Source: Cupriavidus oxalaticus (GTDB taxonomy: Bacteria; Pseudomonadota; Gammaproteobacteria; Burkholderiales; Burkholderiaceae). From it: 64,000 bases of DNA. The translations under genes and the position numbers were made by a program. Positions 1 to 9,338 of this stretch are shown here, in pieces; the stretch's first letter is position 1; every line of letters begins with the position of its first letter. The notes under the pieces were generated by a model, which worked only from the letters and a program-made list of their open reading frames with translations, had not been told where the DNA came from and ran no database searches. The DNA lies in contig NZ_CP069811.1 of NCBI RefSeq assembly GCF_016894385.1, forward strand, positions 2,270,501 to 2,334,500, read 5' to 3'.

Positions 1-69
1 TGTTTCGGCGATCACGGCATCGCCGAGGTTGTCACTGTATGGCACCGCGCATATGACGACGTGCTTCAT
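1..69 (-). CDS. polysaccharide pyruvyl transferase-like protein (N-terminus only)
   Basis: An ATG at position 69 on the minus strand opens a frame that runs off the window edge. The 23 visible residues begin MKHVVICAVPYSDNLGDAVI. The NLGD motif shortly after a hydrophobic first beta strand is typical of the polysaccharide pyruvyl transferase / WcaK family, which adds pyruvate ketals to exopolysaccharide sugars in the cytoplasm. The start overlaps the end of the preceding Wzy-like gene by 38 bp and has no strong Shine-Dalgarno sequence, so translational coupling is likely. The position as next gene in the exopolysaccharide operon supports the call. Only the first beta-alpha unit is visible, so a glycosyltransferase cannot be excluded. 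Confidence 0.55.
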   Translation of the reverse strand, partial: MKHVVICAVPYSDNLGDAVIAET

Positions 70-1111
70 CTTGATTGGCCGAGGGCAAGGTTAGCAAGGG
101 AATGAGAAACAGGCTGACCGAGGTGAGATGGCGGACATAGCTTCCCAGGTCCGGCTCGAATATGAACTGCACCAGGATATGCGCGACAATCAGCGTGGCA
201 AACCAGCGGCGCTTGCGTTGGTCTTCACCCGTCGGCGGCACCGAGGACAAGCCACGCAGGGCTACGCGGATGATCGCAAAGTGCATCAGCATCATGGCAA
301 GGTCCACCGGCGCGCGGAAGCTGATCACCGGCAGGACGAACATCGCAGCCGCATACAGGTAATTGACGATGAAGTTCACGCCCGAGGTGGGCGGATACAG
401 GTTCCAGATCATCGTCCGGTTGTCGCTGCCGATAGTCAGTGCGTAATTGTTGGAGATATCCCGGGGCGACTGCAGGATGTACAGGATCTCGGCGGGCGCC
501 ACCAGGATCGCGCCCAGCACGCAGGCCACCACCACGGCCTTCCATGCCGGTGTCAGCCGGGCCGACGCGCGGATGCCGAACGCCAGCACCACGATCATCG
601 CGTAGTAGTTCCGGATAAAGAAGGCATAGCATCCGTAGAGCACGATGATCATCACGACGAGCCCACGGGACGACACCGCCCTGGACATGCCGCACGCAAC
701 CAGGGTGATCGACATGGCGATCACGACAGTCTCTTTGCCGGGTGCGAGCAGGTTCAGCAGCATGCAGGGCAGGACGAACAACCAGCGCGCAGCCAGGTCA
801 CGCAGGCTCGCGACGCGGCTCGACGCCACCATCAGGTAGGCAAGGCCGACGCTGGCGGTGACGACGTTCACATACTCCGGGCCGAAGAAGGAGAACACCC
901 TCGCGGTCGCGGCAAATGAATCGTCGAAGTTGGACGAGCCGGTCACGAGGAATTCCAGCATCTTGTTCGAATCTGTCACCCACTTTTCGGGAAGCGATTC
1001 GCGGCCGAAAAAAAAGATCGTCAGATAGAGCATGCTCAACAGCGTGCTGGCGACGGTGGCCAGTCCCCGCTCCGCAAGCACCCAGTCGCGATTCAGTTTC
1101 GTGGCGTGCAT
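32..1111 (-). CDS. Wzy-like polysaccharide polymerase / multi-spanning membrane protein
   Basis: A 359-residue integral membrane protein with roughly nine to ten hydrophobic segments and a larger polar loop near residues 210-250. That is the usual architecture of O-antigen/exopolysaccharide polymerases (Wzy) and EpsF-type proteins, which join lipid-linked repeat units on the periplasmic face. Wzy proteins have little sequence conservation, so the call rests on topology, length and place. The gene starts 48 bp downstream of the Wzc-like co-polymerase in the same transcription unit. A flippase or acyltransferase is less likely: it lacks the 12-14 segments of a Wzx protein and the motifs of acyltransferase-3. 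The start ATG at 1111 is the first in frame. Confidence 0.6.
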   Translation of the reverse strand: MHATKLNRDWVLAERGLATVASTLLSMLYLTIFFFGRESLPEKWVTDSNKMLEFLVTGSSNFDDSFAATARVFSFFGPEYVNVVTASVGLAYLMVASSRVASLRDLAARWLFVLPCMLLNLLAPGKETVVIAMSITLVACGMSRAVSSRGLVVMIIVLYGCYAFFIRNYYAMIVVLAFGIRASARLTPAWKAVVVACVLGAILVAPAEILYILQSPRDISNNYALTIGSDNRTMIWNLYPPTSGVNFIVNYLYAAAMFVLPVISFRAPVDLAMMLMHFAIIRVALRGLSSVPPTGEDQRKRRWFATLIVAHILVQFIFEPDLGSYVRHLTSVSLFLIPLLTLPSANQDEARRHMRGAIQ

Positions 1112-1159
1112 GTCGATCTCTTGCTATCGGATTTCCACGATGACCAATGCGTTACGGCT

Positions 1160-3394
1160 TCACGATTTCTCGCTATCGGAGTAGCCATAGTAGGCATAGC
1201 GGTAGCGCCCATACTTGGAACCGTAGCCATAGCGGAAGGCATTGGGATCCAGCCCATTGAAGATCACCCCTTTCACGCTCACATTGACTTGCCCAAGTTG
1301 CTTGGCACACTCCGATATCTCCCCGATCGAACTCTTGCCAAAGCGCGTGACCAGGAAGACCGTGCCGCAGCGCTCAGCCAGGATCGCGGCATCGGCGACA
1401 GCCAGCACCGGAGGCGTGTCGATCATGAGCAGGTCATAGCGATCGCTGAGGCCTTCCAGCAGCTTGACCATGCGTTCATTGAGCATGAGCTCGGCGGGAT
1501 TGGGAGGTATCGTCCCCGTGCCAATGAAATCCAGTCCCTGGACGACTTCGCGGTGAATGACGTCTTCCAGCGCAAGCTTCCCGGCCAGCACGTCGGACAA
1601 GCCGGGCTCCCGGTCCTTGCCGAAATACTGGTTCAGGTAGCCCTTGCGCATATCGGCGTCCACCAGCAAGACACGCTTGCCACCCGACGCCATCAGGGCC
1701 GCCAGGTTGACCGAGACGAAGGACTTGCCCACCCCCGCGGTCGCGCCGGTAAGCAGCACGCGGTTGTTGGCCGCATCCAGCATGGCAAACTGCAGCGAGG
1801 TCCGCAGGCTGCGCAGGCTTTCCACCGATGGCTCGTTCGGGAAGCGATCGGCCAGCAGATACTGGCCCCGCTTGCGCGCATGGATTTCCTTGCTGAGGCT
1901 GATCTGGTGCTCGGACTGCGGAACGGTGGCATACACATTGAGACCGGTATGTTCCTCGATGTCCTTGGGATCGGTAATCCCGCCGAACAGGGCATTACGG
2001 ACAAAGGCCGCCACCGCGCCCGCCAGCACGCCAAGCATCGCGGCCAGGACGATCACCAGGGCTTTCTTTGGCTTTACCGGCTCCTCGGGAACCGGCGAGC
2101 TGTCCACCAGGCGCACGCTGCCGACCTTGCCGGCCTTGACCAGCTTGAGTTGCTGCATGTTGTTCAGCATGCCGACGTAGAGGTCATTGTTGACCTGGAC
2201 GTCGCGCATCAGGCGCAAGGTGTCCTGCTCCAGATTGGGCAAGGCCTTCACACGGTTGGCGATCGATCCCACCTTGGCGCCGAGCACGGCGATCTGCTGG
2301 TCCAGGGCCTGCATGGAAGGATGACCGGGCGCAAAGCGCGTCAGCAACTCGGCCCGCTTCTGCTTGAGTTCGAGCAGCGACGTTTCGGAAGTCACACTCT
2401 CCTGCAGGAAGGCCTTGCCCTCTTCGCTGAGATTGAAGGTGCCCCGCTCATTGCGCATGGCGTTGTACTTGACTTCGGCGCGCTCGAGTTCGTTCTTCAG
2501 TTGCGGCAGCAGGTTGCTCAGGAAAATCAGGGATTTTTCCGCTTCCGCGGCCTTGCGATTGATGTTCTGTGCCACGTACTCGTCGCCGATCTCGTTCAGG
2601 ATGGCAGCGGTCAGCCTGGCGTCATTGCCTTCGAGCGAGGCACCGATCACGCCGCTCTGCTTGCCCTTCTCCGCGATATTCAGCTGCAGCTGCAACTTCT
2701 CCAGCGTCTTCAGGCGGGAGTTGCGCACAAGGCTGAAGGCAATGCCCGGCTTCGCCTTCAGTGCGCTCACCAGCAGACGGATCTTGCCAATGCCTTGCTC
2801 GGCCTCGACGGTTTTCCCCACACGGCCCTCGATAGGCTTGTCAAGGCTGCCCTGCTCCAGCCTGTATCGGCCATCACCCAGGCTCACCAGCATGAAGGTC
2901 TCGCCTTGCATCTCCTCGGGTACGTCGAAGGTGGAAACCGCGATGGATTCCGCCCCCCAGGCATATCCACCCATGCCGAGCAGGCCCGGCTCGGAGAGCC
3001 CCTTTGACCGGCTCGCGATCCACGGCCCGACCAGCGGGAAATACTTCGGCCTGGCATCGATATAGAGCCGCAGGTTGTCAACGGCCTTGCCGACGATCAT
3101 TCGCGAGCGCAGGATCTCGATTTCCGCGGTTGCCTGCGTCTTGACGTCGAACAGTGAGGACACATCGCCCAGCAGGCCATTGGGACTGTTCTGGCTGTCC
3201 TCGACCTGCACCAGGATGTTCGCCTCGTACACCGGCCGCGCCAGGAACGCGTAGGCCACCCCCAGCATAAGAATGGCAAGGGCAATAGCCGCGATCAGCC
3301 AGCGGCTTGCCACGAGCACGTCGAGATAGCGAACGAGGGCGATCTCTTCCGATTGACTGGGCGCCACGGCAGGAGCGTAAGTGGAATGGTTCAT
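1160..3394 (-). CDS. epsB: Wzc/EpsB-type polysaccharide co-polymerase and BY-kinase
   Basis: A 744-residue inner-membrane protein that controls chain length and export of exopolysaccharide and autophosphorylates on tyrosine. Domains in order: a short cytoplasmic start, a membrane segment near residues 32-52, a periplasmic Wzz domain with long coiled-coil helices, a GNVR-like region with the second membrane segment near 440-465, and a cytoplasmic kinase. The kinase shows Walker A (GATAGVGKSF, about 549), Walker A' (VLLVDADMRKG, about 568) and Walker B (LLMIDTPPV, about 653). The C-terminal tail carries a cluster of about nine tyrosines, the autophosphorylation site in Wzc and EpsB. The gene lies directly downstream of its cognate phosphatase and outer-membrane partner, giving a complete Wza-Wzb-Wzc trio. 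Confidence 0.93.
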   Translation of the reverse strand: MNHSTYAPAVAPSQSEEIALVRYLDVLVASRWLIAAIALAILMLGVAYAFLARPVYEANILVQVEDSQNSPNGLLGDVSSLFDVKTQATAEIEILRSRMIVGKAVDNLRLYIDARPKYFPLVGPWIASRSKGLSEPGLLGMGGYAWGAESIAVSTFDVPEEMQGETFMLVSLGDGRYRLEQGSLDKPIEGRVGKTVEAEQGIGKIRLLVSALKAKPGIAFSLVRNSRLKTLEKLQLQLNIAEKGKQSGVIGASLEGNDARLTAAILNEIGDEYVAQNINRKAAEAEKSLIFLSNLLPQLKNELERAEVKYNAMRNERGTFNLSEEGKAFLQESVTSETSLLELKQKRAELLTRFAPGHPSMQALDQQIAVLGAKVGSIANRVKALPNLEQDTLRLMRDVQVNNDLYVGMLNNMQQLKLVKAGKVGSVRLVDSSPVPEEPVKPKKALVIVLAAMLGVLAGAVAAFVRNALFGGITDPKDIEEHTGLNVYATVPQSEHQISLSKEIHARKRGQYLLADRFPNEPSVESLRSLRTSLQFAMLDAANNRVLLTGATAGVGKSFVSVNLAALMASGGKRVLLVDADMRKGYLNQYFGKDREPGLSDVLAGKLALEDVIHREVVQGLDFIGTGTIPPNPAELMLNERMVKLLEGLSDRYDLLMIDTPPVLAVADAAILAERCGTVFLVTRFGKSSIGEISECAKQLGQVNVSVKGVIFNGLDPNAFRYGYGSKYGRYRYAYYGYSDSEKS

Positions 3395-3415
3395 TGGAGG
3401 CAGGACAGTATCGTA

Positions 3416-3853
3416 TTAACCCAGGGCCCGGATGCGAGGCACCCAGGCTTCCACACCGCGCTGGATCAGCTGCAGCGCGTTCTCGAAAGCCGGGCGCGGC
3501 TGGCGATAGGGATCGGGTACATCAAACTTTCCCAGTTCGCCCAGGCGGAAGACCCGTCCCGTGGTGGCGGGATGCAGGCGCTGAATCTCTTGCCGCTGGG
3601 CGTTGTTCATGACGAGTATCAGGTCCGCGCGCCTGACCATGACGTGACTGAGTTGCCGGGCCCGATGGTCGGAAATGTCCACGCCCCGATGACTCAGCAG
3701 ATCCACCGCATTGGGATCGGCAGCCTGTCCGGCAAGCGCCCCCAGCCCGGCGGAGACAACGTCGCCCTCGGGCAATGCCTGGCTGAGCAGGCCCTGTGCC
3801 ATCGGGCTGCGGCAGATATTGCCAATGCAGACGACGAGTACGGTCTTGATCAT
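3416..3853 (-). CDS. epsP: low-molecular-weight protein tyrosine phosphatase (Wzb/EpsP)
   Basis: A 145-residue cytoplasmic phosphatase. The P-loop C-x5-R-S motif is at residues 8-17 (VCIGNICRSP), and the general-acid loop DPY is near residue 112. Both are diagnostic of the family, and the length is typical. Its expected substrate is the tyrosine-rich tail of the neighbouring BY-kinase; the dephosphorylation cycle is required for polymer assembly in related systems. The ATG overlaps the stop codon of epsA by 4 bp (3850-3853), so the two are translationally coupled. A 21-bp gap separates it from epsB. Confidence 0.93.
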   Translation of the reverse strand: MIKTVLVVCIGNICRSPMAQGLLSQALPEGDVVSAGLGALAGQAADPNAVDLLSHRGVDISDHRARQLSHVMVRRADLILVMNNAQRQEIQRLHPATTGRVFRLGELGKFDVPDPYRQPRPAFENALQLIQRGVEAWVPRIRALG

Positions 3854-5025
3854 TTGACTGCGTTTGCCGTGGACGTAAAGAAGTTTCCGCTCGGCAGCAG
3901 CTGGTTGATCACCCGGCTCCAGCGGACCACGCCTGCGGCGTCCACATAGACAACGTCTCTTGGCTTCAACTCGAACGCTTCGGCCAGGGCAAAGGCGACA
4001 GGGGACTTGCCATCCAGGTGGAACACCTCGGCTTGCCCATCCGGGGCCTTGCGGATCACGTAGAGCTCCCTGGCGTTGGCAGAGTTGGGGTTCATGCCGC
4101 CAGCTTCACCAATGGCTTCGCTGAGCGTGAGCCGGCCGTTTCGCGGCATCACCGGAGACGGCTTCACGACCTCACCGGTCACGAATACCTTGCTGTCCTC
4201 GCGTTGCTCCACGCGCACGATGTCACCGTTGCGCAGCAGGATGCGGGCCGGGTCGATGCCTTGCTGCAGTAGCGCGGGCAGACTGATGAAATATGTCTTG
4301 CCCTCACGCGAGATGCGAATGCGGCTGTTATCGCCAGTCAGGACGTTGACGCCGCCGGCCCGGTTGAGCGCTTCGACCAGCGTCATCGGCACGTCGTCGA
4401 TATTCTGCGGACCAGGCGTCTTGACTTCGCCATCGAGGTAGACACGCTTGCTGCGAAAGGCGAGCACGCGTACGGTGACCTGCGGCATGGTGACGACGGG
4501 CTTGAGCTGAGTGCTCAGCTGCCCGCGGATCTGGTCCGGGGTCTGGCCGAGAACCTTGATCACACCGGCATAAGGAAACTGGATCGTTCCCGCGGGACTG
4601 ACGACGTAGCCCGGTATGTTGGCCGCGCCACTGTAGCTGGGGATCTCGTAGGCTGCGCCAATCGAGTAGGTTTGCGTCGGGAACACCAGTTCCGGGTGGT
4701 CCCACACGACGATCGAGAGAATGTCGCCGACGCCTACGGTATAGGACTCCGGATCGGCGAACAGTTCCTCCACCCCGGCGTTCGCTGGGGGTGCGGCGGC
4801 CTTTAGCGTACGCACCAGCGCCGGTGTGATCTGCGTGATCTTGGGCACCGACGCGGGATCCTCCGGATCAAGCGGGCGCTGTGGGTCGAAGCGCATTCCT
4901 GGCGCGAGCGCGCAGGAAGCCAGCAACGGAACGATCCCCAGCCACATGGCGGCCCTGCCAAACCTCAAGCTGCTTGAAAGCTTTAGCACGTCTCGATGAT
5001 TCCCTTGTTGCAAGAAGATCCGCAT
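3850..5025 (-). CDS. epsA: Wza/EpsA-type polysaccharide export outer-membrane lipoprotein
   Basis: A 391-residue exporter that forms the outer-membrane exit pore for exopolysaccharide. The N-terminus has a positively charged stretch, a hydrophobic core and the lipobox LLASC near residue 37, so the mature protein would be lipid-anchored. A Poly_export domain begins near residue 92 (GDILSIVVWDHPELVF) and is followed by SLBB ligand-binding repeats; the C-terminal helix is amphipathic, as in Wza. The ATG at 5025 has an upstream GGGAG at a slightly long distance. An internal ATG just before MWLGIVPLL would give a more compact signal peptide. It is the first gene of the minus-strand operon. Confidence 0.92.
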   Translation of the reverse strand: MRIFLQQGNHRDVLKLSSSLRFGRAAMWLGIVPLLASCALAPGMRFDPQRPLDPEDPASVPKITQITPALVRTLKAAAPPANAGVEELFADPESYTVGVGDILSIVVWDHPELVFPTQTYSIGAAYEIPSYSGAANIPGYVVSPAGTIQFPYAGVIKVLGQTPDQIRGQLSTQLKPVVTMPQVTVRVLAFRSKRVYLDGEVKTPGPQNIDDVPMTLVEALNRAGGVNVLTGDNSRIRISREGKTYFISLPALLQQGIDPARILLRNGDIVRVEQREDSKVFVTGEVVKPSPVMPRNGRLTLSEAIGEAGGMNPNSANARELYVIRKAPDGQAEVFHLDGKSPVAFALAEAFELKPRDVVYVDAAGVVRWSRVINQLLPSGNFFTSTANAVK

Positions 5026-5181
5026 TGCCCGCCGTCTCCCTGGCGGGCCGAGTCGCGGTGAATCCGCTTGTTCGACATGGCACTCGCGGTGCCTTTCCGC
5101 TTCGTTGAACTGCCTGCGGACTTGAACCTGGCGGTGTTAGCTTCGTGTTGCCCGGCGCGAAGGTGCGCTCTTTTGCACTGC

Positions 5182-5198
5182 GTCATTTCGCAAATGAC
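5182..5198. promoter_or_regulatory. perfect 7-3-7 palindrome upstream of epsA
   Basis: GTCATTT, spacer CGC, AAATGAC: a perfect inverted repeat 157 bp upstream of the epsA start, in a stretch otherwise without genes (5026-5318). It is more AT-rich than its surroundings and has the size of a dimeric regulator site. The repressor or activator is unknown. I see no other copy in the window. Confidence 0.4.
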
Positions 5199-5318
5199 CG
5201 GCGAAGTTTATGGCTCGCGGGACTACATCTTCAAGGCGGAACCGGCATTTTTAGCGAGTTTCCGATCCCCCCATCAGAGTGGAAACGAAATTGGGAGGGA
5301 CGCCGCCGAAGCTGTTAT

Positions 5319-5655
5319 CGGAAGAAAAAAAAAGAGGGTGTGGACGCAGCGAAGGTCTACACCCCGAGGGGATCGGCAACGGGTCAGTGCTTGCCGGCCT
5401 TGATTATTGATGGGGAGCAGACCGCGTCTTACCCCGCTTCGGTGGGCCCCACACTGAGGTGGGGAAAGCTCTGAATGCTCGGGCGCCGGCCGGCGCTCCT
5501 GTGGCCTGCAACCACGTCCTTGCGTCCAGGCAGTCCCAACGCTTGGGGGGTACCGTAGATGCTGCGACGCAGCACAATCCCCGGTGGCACCCCGTTGCCG
5601 CTTAAGGGTGTAGGCGATCGATTCCCTGTTGCGCCTACACCCTCTTTCTTTGCCG
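5319..5655. repeat. hairpin-rich element with about 60-bp imperfect terminal inverted repeats
   Basis: The left arm (5319-5383) reappears in reverse complement at 5591-5655. Matching parts are the A-rich tip plus GAGGGTGTRGRCGC, the return strand TCTACACCC, and CGGCAACGGG against CCCGTTGCCG (5374-5383, 5591-5600). Each arm folds alone as a hairpin (5336-5345 with 5355-5364; 5605-5616 with 5632-5643) or pairs with the other arm. Between them are further hairpins: CCCCAC/GTGGGG near 5447-5464, the 14-bp palindrome GCGCCGGCCGGCGC near 5483, and TGCTGCG/CGCAGCA near 5560. There is no ORF with a credible product. It may be a MITE-like element or a structured RNA; no target duplication is evident. 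Confidence 0.6.
5322..5364 (-). terminator. rho-independent terminator candidate upstream of epsA
   Basis: Read on the minus strand, a 10-bp stem (5364-5355 with 5345-5336, one A-C mismatch) with a 9-nt loop is followed by TC and a run of nine T. No recognisable minus-strand gene lies upstream of it, so it would end either a non-coding transcript from the inverted-repeat element or a leader of the eps operon. Confidence 0.5.
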
Positions 5656-5709
5656 TCAGACGACAGGCGCGTGTCAGTCTTATCAAATCTTTAGAAGGGA
5701 GCAGCCAGA

Positions 5710-6606
5710 ATGACGAGTCGCGTTACCAAAGCCGTCTTCCCGGTTGCGGGCCTGGGAACCCGCTTCCTGCCCGCCACCAAGGCCAGTCCGAAGGAAATGC
5801 TGCCGGTGGTGGACAAGCCGCTGATCCAGTACGCCGTGGAAGAGGCGATGGCCGCCGGCATTACCGAGATGATCTTCGTCACCGGCCGCTCCAAGCGCGC
5901 CATCGAGGACCATTTCGACAAGGCATTCGAACTGGAGGTGGAACTCGAAGCCAAGAACAAGCGTGCCCTGCTGGACGTGGTGCGCTCGATCAAGCCGGCC
6001 AACGTCGAGTGCTTCTACGTGCGCCAGTCCGAAGCGCTCGGCCTGGGGCACGCGGTGCTGTGCGCGGCCAAGCTGGTCGGCAACACGCCGTTCGCGATCA
6101 TGCTGGCCGATGACCTGATCGACGGCAACCCGCCGGCGATGAAGCAGATGGTGGACGCCTACAACCACTACAACTGCTCGGTGCTCGGCGTCGAGGAAAT
6201 CTCGCCGGAACAGAGCCGTTCGTACGGCGTGGTCGATGGCCGCGAGTGGAGCGAAGGCGTGATCAAGGTATCGGGCATTGTCGAGAAGCCCGCGCCGGAA
6301 GAGGCGCCATCCAACCTAGGCGTGGTCGGCCGCTACATCCTGACGCCGCGCATCTTCGACCACCTGCGCGAGCTGAAGCCCGGCGCTGGCGGCGAGTTCC
6401 AGCTGACCGACGCGATCCAGTCGCTGCTGGGCCAGGAGCAGGTGCTGGCCTATCGCTACCAGGGCACGCGCTATGACTGCGGCAGCAAGCTTGGCTACCT
6501 GAAGGCAACCGTCGAGTTTGCGCTCAAGCACCACGAAGCCGGCGCGAACTTCCGCAGCTACCTGGAAGCGCGTGGCCATCATCTGACTGACAGCTTGATT
6601 GCCTGA
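5710..6606 (+). CDS. galU: UTP-glucose-1-phosphate uridylyltransferase
   Basis: A 298-residue cytoplasmic enzyme that makes UDP-glucose from UTP and glucose-1-phosphate, the precursor for exopolysaccharide, LPS and other glucans. The N-terminal nucleotide-binding signature [20 protein letters not shown] (residues 5-24), the [20 protein letters not shown] block and the LGHAVLCA segment are those of GalU rather than RfbA or GlmU, and the length matches. AGGGAG lies about 9 nt before the ATG. It is transcribed away from the eps operon and just ahead of uppP, consistent with a housekeeping sugar-nucleotide role that also serves polymer synthesis. Confidence 0.97.
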   Translation: MTSRVTKAVFPVAGLGTRFLPATKASPKEMLPVVDKPLIQYAVEEAMAAGITEMIFVTGRSKRAIEDHFDKAFELEVELEAKNKRALLDVVRSIKPANVECFYVRQSEALGLGHAVLCAAKLVGNTPFAIMLADDLIDGNPPAMKQMVDAYNHYNCSVLGVEEISPEQSRSYGVVDGREWSEGVIKVSGIVEKPAPEEAPSNLGVVGRYILTPRIFDHLRELKPGAGGEFQLTDAIQSLLGQEQVLAYRYQGTRYDCGSKLGYLKATVEFALKHHEAGANFRSYLEARGHHLTDSLIA

Positions 6607-6669
6607 AAAGGGTACCTGCGACTTTGCCCCCCTTCCGAATAGCAAGGCAACCAAAGAGGTAGCAGCCAC

Positions 6670-7485
6670 ATGATTGACTGGATCCACCTGGGCAAGGCAT
6701 TCCTTCTCGGCATCATCGAGGGCTTGACGGAATTCCTGCCCGTATCAAGCACAGGACACCTGATTCTGATCGGAGGCTGGATCGACTTCGAATCCGATGA
6801 GACACGCGTATTCCATGTGGTGATCCAGCTCGGCGCAATCCTGGCCGTCTGCTGGCTGTTCCGTGCCAAGATCATGCATCTGTGCCAGGGAGTCGTCCGG
6901 GGGGATCCGGAAGCGCTGCGCTTTGCCACTGCGGTACTGGTCGCCTTTCTGCCCGCAGCGGTCATCGGCGCGCTGTTCATCGGGCCCATCAAGCACCGGC
7001 TTTTCGACCCCGCTGTCATCGCGGCGGCATTGATCGTCGGTGGCCTGATCATCCTCTGGGTCGAGCGGCGCAGGGCAATCCCTCGCATTCAAACCATCGA
7101 AGATTTCGGCTGGAAGCAAGCCATCGGTATCGGCCTGGCGCAGTGCATGGCCATGATTCCCGGCACCTCGCGCTCGGGAGCCACCATCGTCGGAGGCATG
7201 CTGTCCGGCGTGTCGCGGCAAGCCGCGACCGAGTTCTCCTTTTTCCTGGCGATTCCCACCATGCTGGGCGCCGCCTCCTACGACGCCATGCGGCACTATC
7301 ACTTGCTCGGCATGGAGGATCTCTGGGCCATTGCCGCAGGCTTCACTGCGGCCTTCATCTCGGCCCTGTTCGTTGTCAATGCGATGATCCGCCTGGTAGC
7401 GCGGCATTCGCTGCGCGTGTTTGCCTGGTATCGCATCGCGCTTGGTCTGCTGATCGCTGTCGTGACCGCGGCCCCCTCACTTTGA
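6670..7485 (+). CDS. uppP: undecaprenyl-diphosphatase
   Basis: A 271-residue polytopic inner-membrane enzyme (BacA/UppP family) that dephosphorylates undecaprenyl diphosphate to recycle the lipid carrier for peptidoglycan and polysaccharide. The two family signatures are present: [15 protein letters not shown] near residue 17 (catalytic Glu and Ser region) and PGTSRSG near residue 164. About eight hydrophobic segments and the length fit the family. AGAGGTAG precedes the ATG. It lies 63 bp after galU in the same direction and converges on pntB with only a 21-bp gap, in which no terminator is visible. Confidence 0.96.
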   Translation: MIDWIHLGKAFLLGIIEGLTEFLPVSSTGHLILIGGWIDFESDETRVFHVVIQLGAILAVCWLFRAKIMHLCQGVVRGDPEALRFATAVLVAFLPAAVIGALFIGPIKHRLFDPAVIAAALIVGGLIILWVERRRAIPRIQTIEDFGWKQAIGIGLAQCMAMIPGTSRSGATIVGGMLSGVSRQAATEFSFFLAIPTMLGAASYDAMRHYHLLGMEDLWAIAAGFTAAFISALFVVNAMIRLVARHSLRVFAWYRIALGLLIAVVTAAPSL

Positions 7486-7506
7486 GCCGGGGCTGTACGC
7501 CAATGA

Positions 7507-8976
7507 TCATGCTGCCTTGACCATATCCTCGACCACCTTCTTGGCGTCGCCGAACACCATCATGGTCTTGTCCATGTAGAACAGCTCGTTGTCCAGCCCC
7601 GCGTAGCCGGCCGCCATCGAGCGCTTGTTGACGATGATGGTCTTGGCCTTGTACGCCTCCAGGATCGGCATGCCGGCGATCGGCGACTTGGGATCGGTCT
7701 TGGCCGCCGGGTTGACCACGTCGTTGGCGCCCAGCACCAGCACCACGTCGGCCTGGCCGAACTCGCTGTTGATGTCTTCCATCTCGAAGACCTGGTCGTA
7801 CGGCACTTCGGCCTCGGCCAGCAGCACGTTCATGTGGCCCGGCATGCGCCCGGCCACCGGGTGGATCGCGTACTTCACGGTCACGCCCTTCTCCGTGAGC
7901 GCTTCGGTGAGTTCCTTGAGCGCATGCTGCGCACGCGCGACCGCCAGGCCGTAGCCCGGCACGATGATGACCGTCTCCGCATTGCCCATCAGGAAGGCGG
8001 CATCGTCGGCCGAACCCGATTTCACGTTGCGCTGGGCCTGCCCCGCCGGATCGCTCGCGGCGGCGGCGTCGCTGCCAAAACCCCCAAGGATCACGTTGAA
8101 GAACGAGCGGTTCATCGCGCGGCACATGATGTACGAGAGAATGGCACCGGAGGAGCCCACCAGCGAGCCGGCGATGATCAGCATCGGGTTGTTCAGCGAG
8201 AAGCCGATGCCGGCGGCCGCCCAGCCCGAGTACGAGTTCAGCATCGACACCACCACCGGCATGTCGGCGCCGCCGATCGGGATGATGATCAGCACGCCCA
8301 GCACGAAGGCGATCGCCAGCATGACCAGGAACGGCTCCCACGCCTGTGTCAGGAAGAAGGCGATGCCGAAGCCGACCATCGCCACCGCCAGCAGCAGGTT
8401 GAGCCAGTGCTGGCCAGGGAATACCACCGGCGCGCCCTGGAACAGGCGGAACTTGTAGCGTCCGGCCAGCTTGCCGAAGGCGATCACCGAACCGGAGAAA
8501 GTGATGGCGCCGACGAAGCAGCCGATGAACAGCTCGATCCGGTTGCCCAGCGGGATCAGGTGCGAGCCTGCCGGCGTGATGCCGAACGCGGCCGGCTCCG
8601 CGACCGCGGCCACCGCGATGAACACCGCCGCGAGACCGATCAGCGAGTGCATTGCCGCCACCAGCTCGGGCATCTTGGTCATCTGCACCTTCCTGGCCAC
8701 GTAGGCGCCGATGCCGCCGCCCACCACCAGCGCGGCCAAAATCAATGCCAGTCCGCTGCCGGTGTTGCCGGCTTCGCCCGCGCCCGCCAGCACTTCGTTC
8801 TTCAGCTTCAGGATCAGCGCCACCGTGGTCAGCGCTGCCACCAGCATGCCCGCCATGCCGAAGGCATTGCCGCGCCGTGCCGTGGTCGGGTGCGACAGCC
8901 CCTTCAACGCCTGGATAAAGCACACCGACGCGCCCAGGTAAGACAGCGTCACCAGATTCATCGACAGGCCATTCAT
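7507..8976 (-). CDS. pntB: NAD(P) transhydrogenase subunit beta
   Basis: A 489-residue inner-membrane protein of the proton-translocating transhydrogenase, which uses the proton-motive force to drive hydride transfer from NADH to NADP. The N-terminal two-thirds is hydrophobic (about nine membrane segments). The C-terminal NADP-binding domain III carries the signatures [16 protein letters not shown] near residue 337 and [10 protein letters not shown] near residue 427. Its start overlaps the end of the pntAB-type gene by 4 bp (8973-8976), indicating translational coupling. The length and domain order are complete. Confidence 0.96.
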   Translation of the reverse strand: MNGLSMNLVTLSYLGASVCFIQALKGLSHPTTARRGNAFGMAGMLVAALTTVALILKLKNEVLAGAGEAGNTGSGLALILAALVVGGGIGAYVARKVQMTKMPELVAAMHSLIGLAAVFIAVAAVAEPAAFGITPAGSHLIPLGNRIELFIGCFVGAITFSGSVIAFGKLAGRYKFRLFQGAPVVFPGQHWLNLLLAVAMVGFGIAFFLTQAWEPFLVMLAIAFVLGVLIIIPIGGADMPVVVSMLNSYSGWAAAGIGFSLNNPMLIIAGSLVGSSGAILSYIMCRAMNRSFFNVILGGFGSDAAAASDPAGQAQRNVKSGSADDAAFLMGNAETVIIVPGYGLAVARAQHALKELTEALTEKGVTVKYAIHPVAGRMPGHMNVLLAEAEVPYDQVFEMEDINSEFGQADVVLVLGANDVVNPAAKTDPKSPIAGMPILEAYKAKTIIVNKRSMAAGYAGLDNELFYMDKTMMVFGDAKKVVEDMVKAA

Positions 8977-9323
8977 CGCGCCACCTCCGCCAGCTTTCCG
9001 TCCGCCTGCGCGCTGCCGTGCGCCTGTGTCCTGGGTGCCTTCTTGCGGAACATTTCCAGCATCCGCTGCGTGACCAGGAAGCCGCCGAACACATTGACCG
9101 CCGCCAGCGCCACGGCCAGCGTGCCCATGGCCCGGCCGACATTGCCTTCGGTCAGGCCGGCGGCCAGCATCGCGCCGACGATGATGATGGCCGAGATCGC
9201 ATTGGTCACCGCCATCAGCGGCGTATGCAGCGCGGGCGTGACGGTCCAGACCACGTGGTAGCCCACGTAGATCGCCAGGACAAAGATGATCAGGTTGATC
9301 ACCGTGTGGCTAACCATTTCCAT
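8973..9323 (-). CDS. pntAB: NAD(P) transhydrogenase subunit alpha, membrane part
   Basis: A 116-residue protein corresponding to the C-terminal membrane domain of enterobacterial PntA, encoded separately as in Rhodospirillum-type three-gene operons. Three to four hydrophobic helices are followed by the conserved [18 protein letters not shown] segment, and then a polar 24-residue tail that is longer than usual. GAGAAGC lies just before the ATG. It is flanked by the soluble NAD-binding part upstream (15-bp gap) and pntB downstream (4-bp overlap). Confidence 0.93.
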   Translation of the reverse strand: MEMVSHTVINLIIFVLAIYVGYHVVWTVTPALHTPLMAVTNAISAIIIVGAMLAAGLTEGNVGRAMGTLAVALAAVNVFGGFLVTQRMLEMFRKKAPRTQAHGSAQADGKLAEVAR

Positions 9324-9338
9324 TTGCTTCTCCTTGAA

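Noticed and set aside
1106..3007. 633-codon plus-strand ORF opposite epsB
   Set aside because: The opposite strand encodes a complete Wzc/BY-kinase with all motifs; the His/Gln/Arg-rich antisense product is typical of the complement of a GC-rich gene.
5319..5655. tmRNA, RNase P RNA, SRP RNA or 6S RNA
   Set aside because: None of their conserved cores that I can recall is present on either strand; only generic hairpins are seen.
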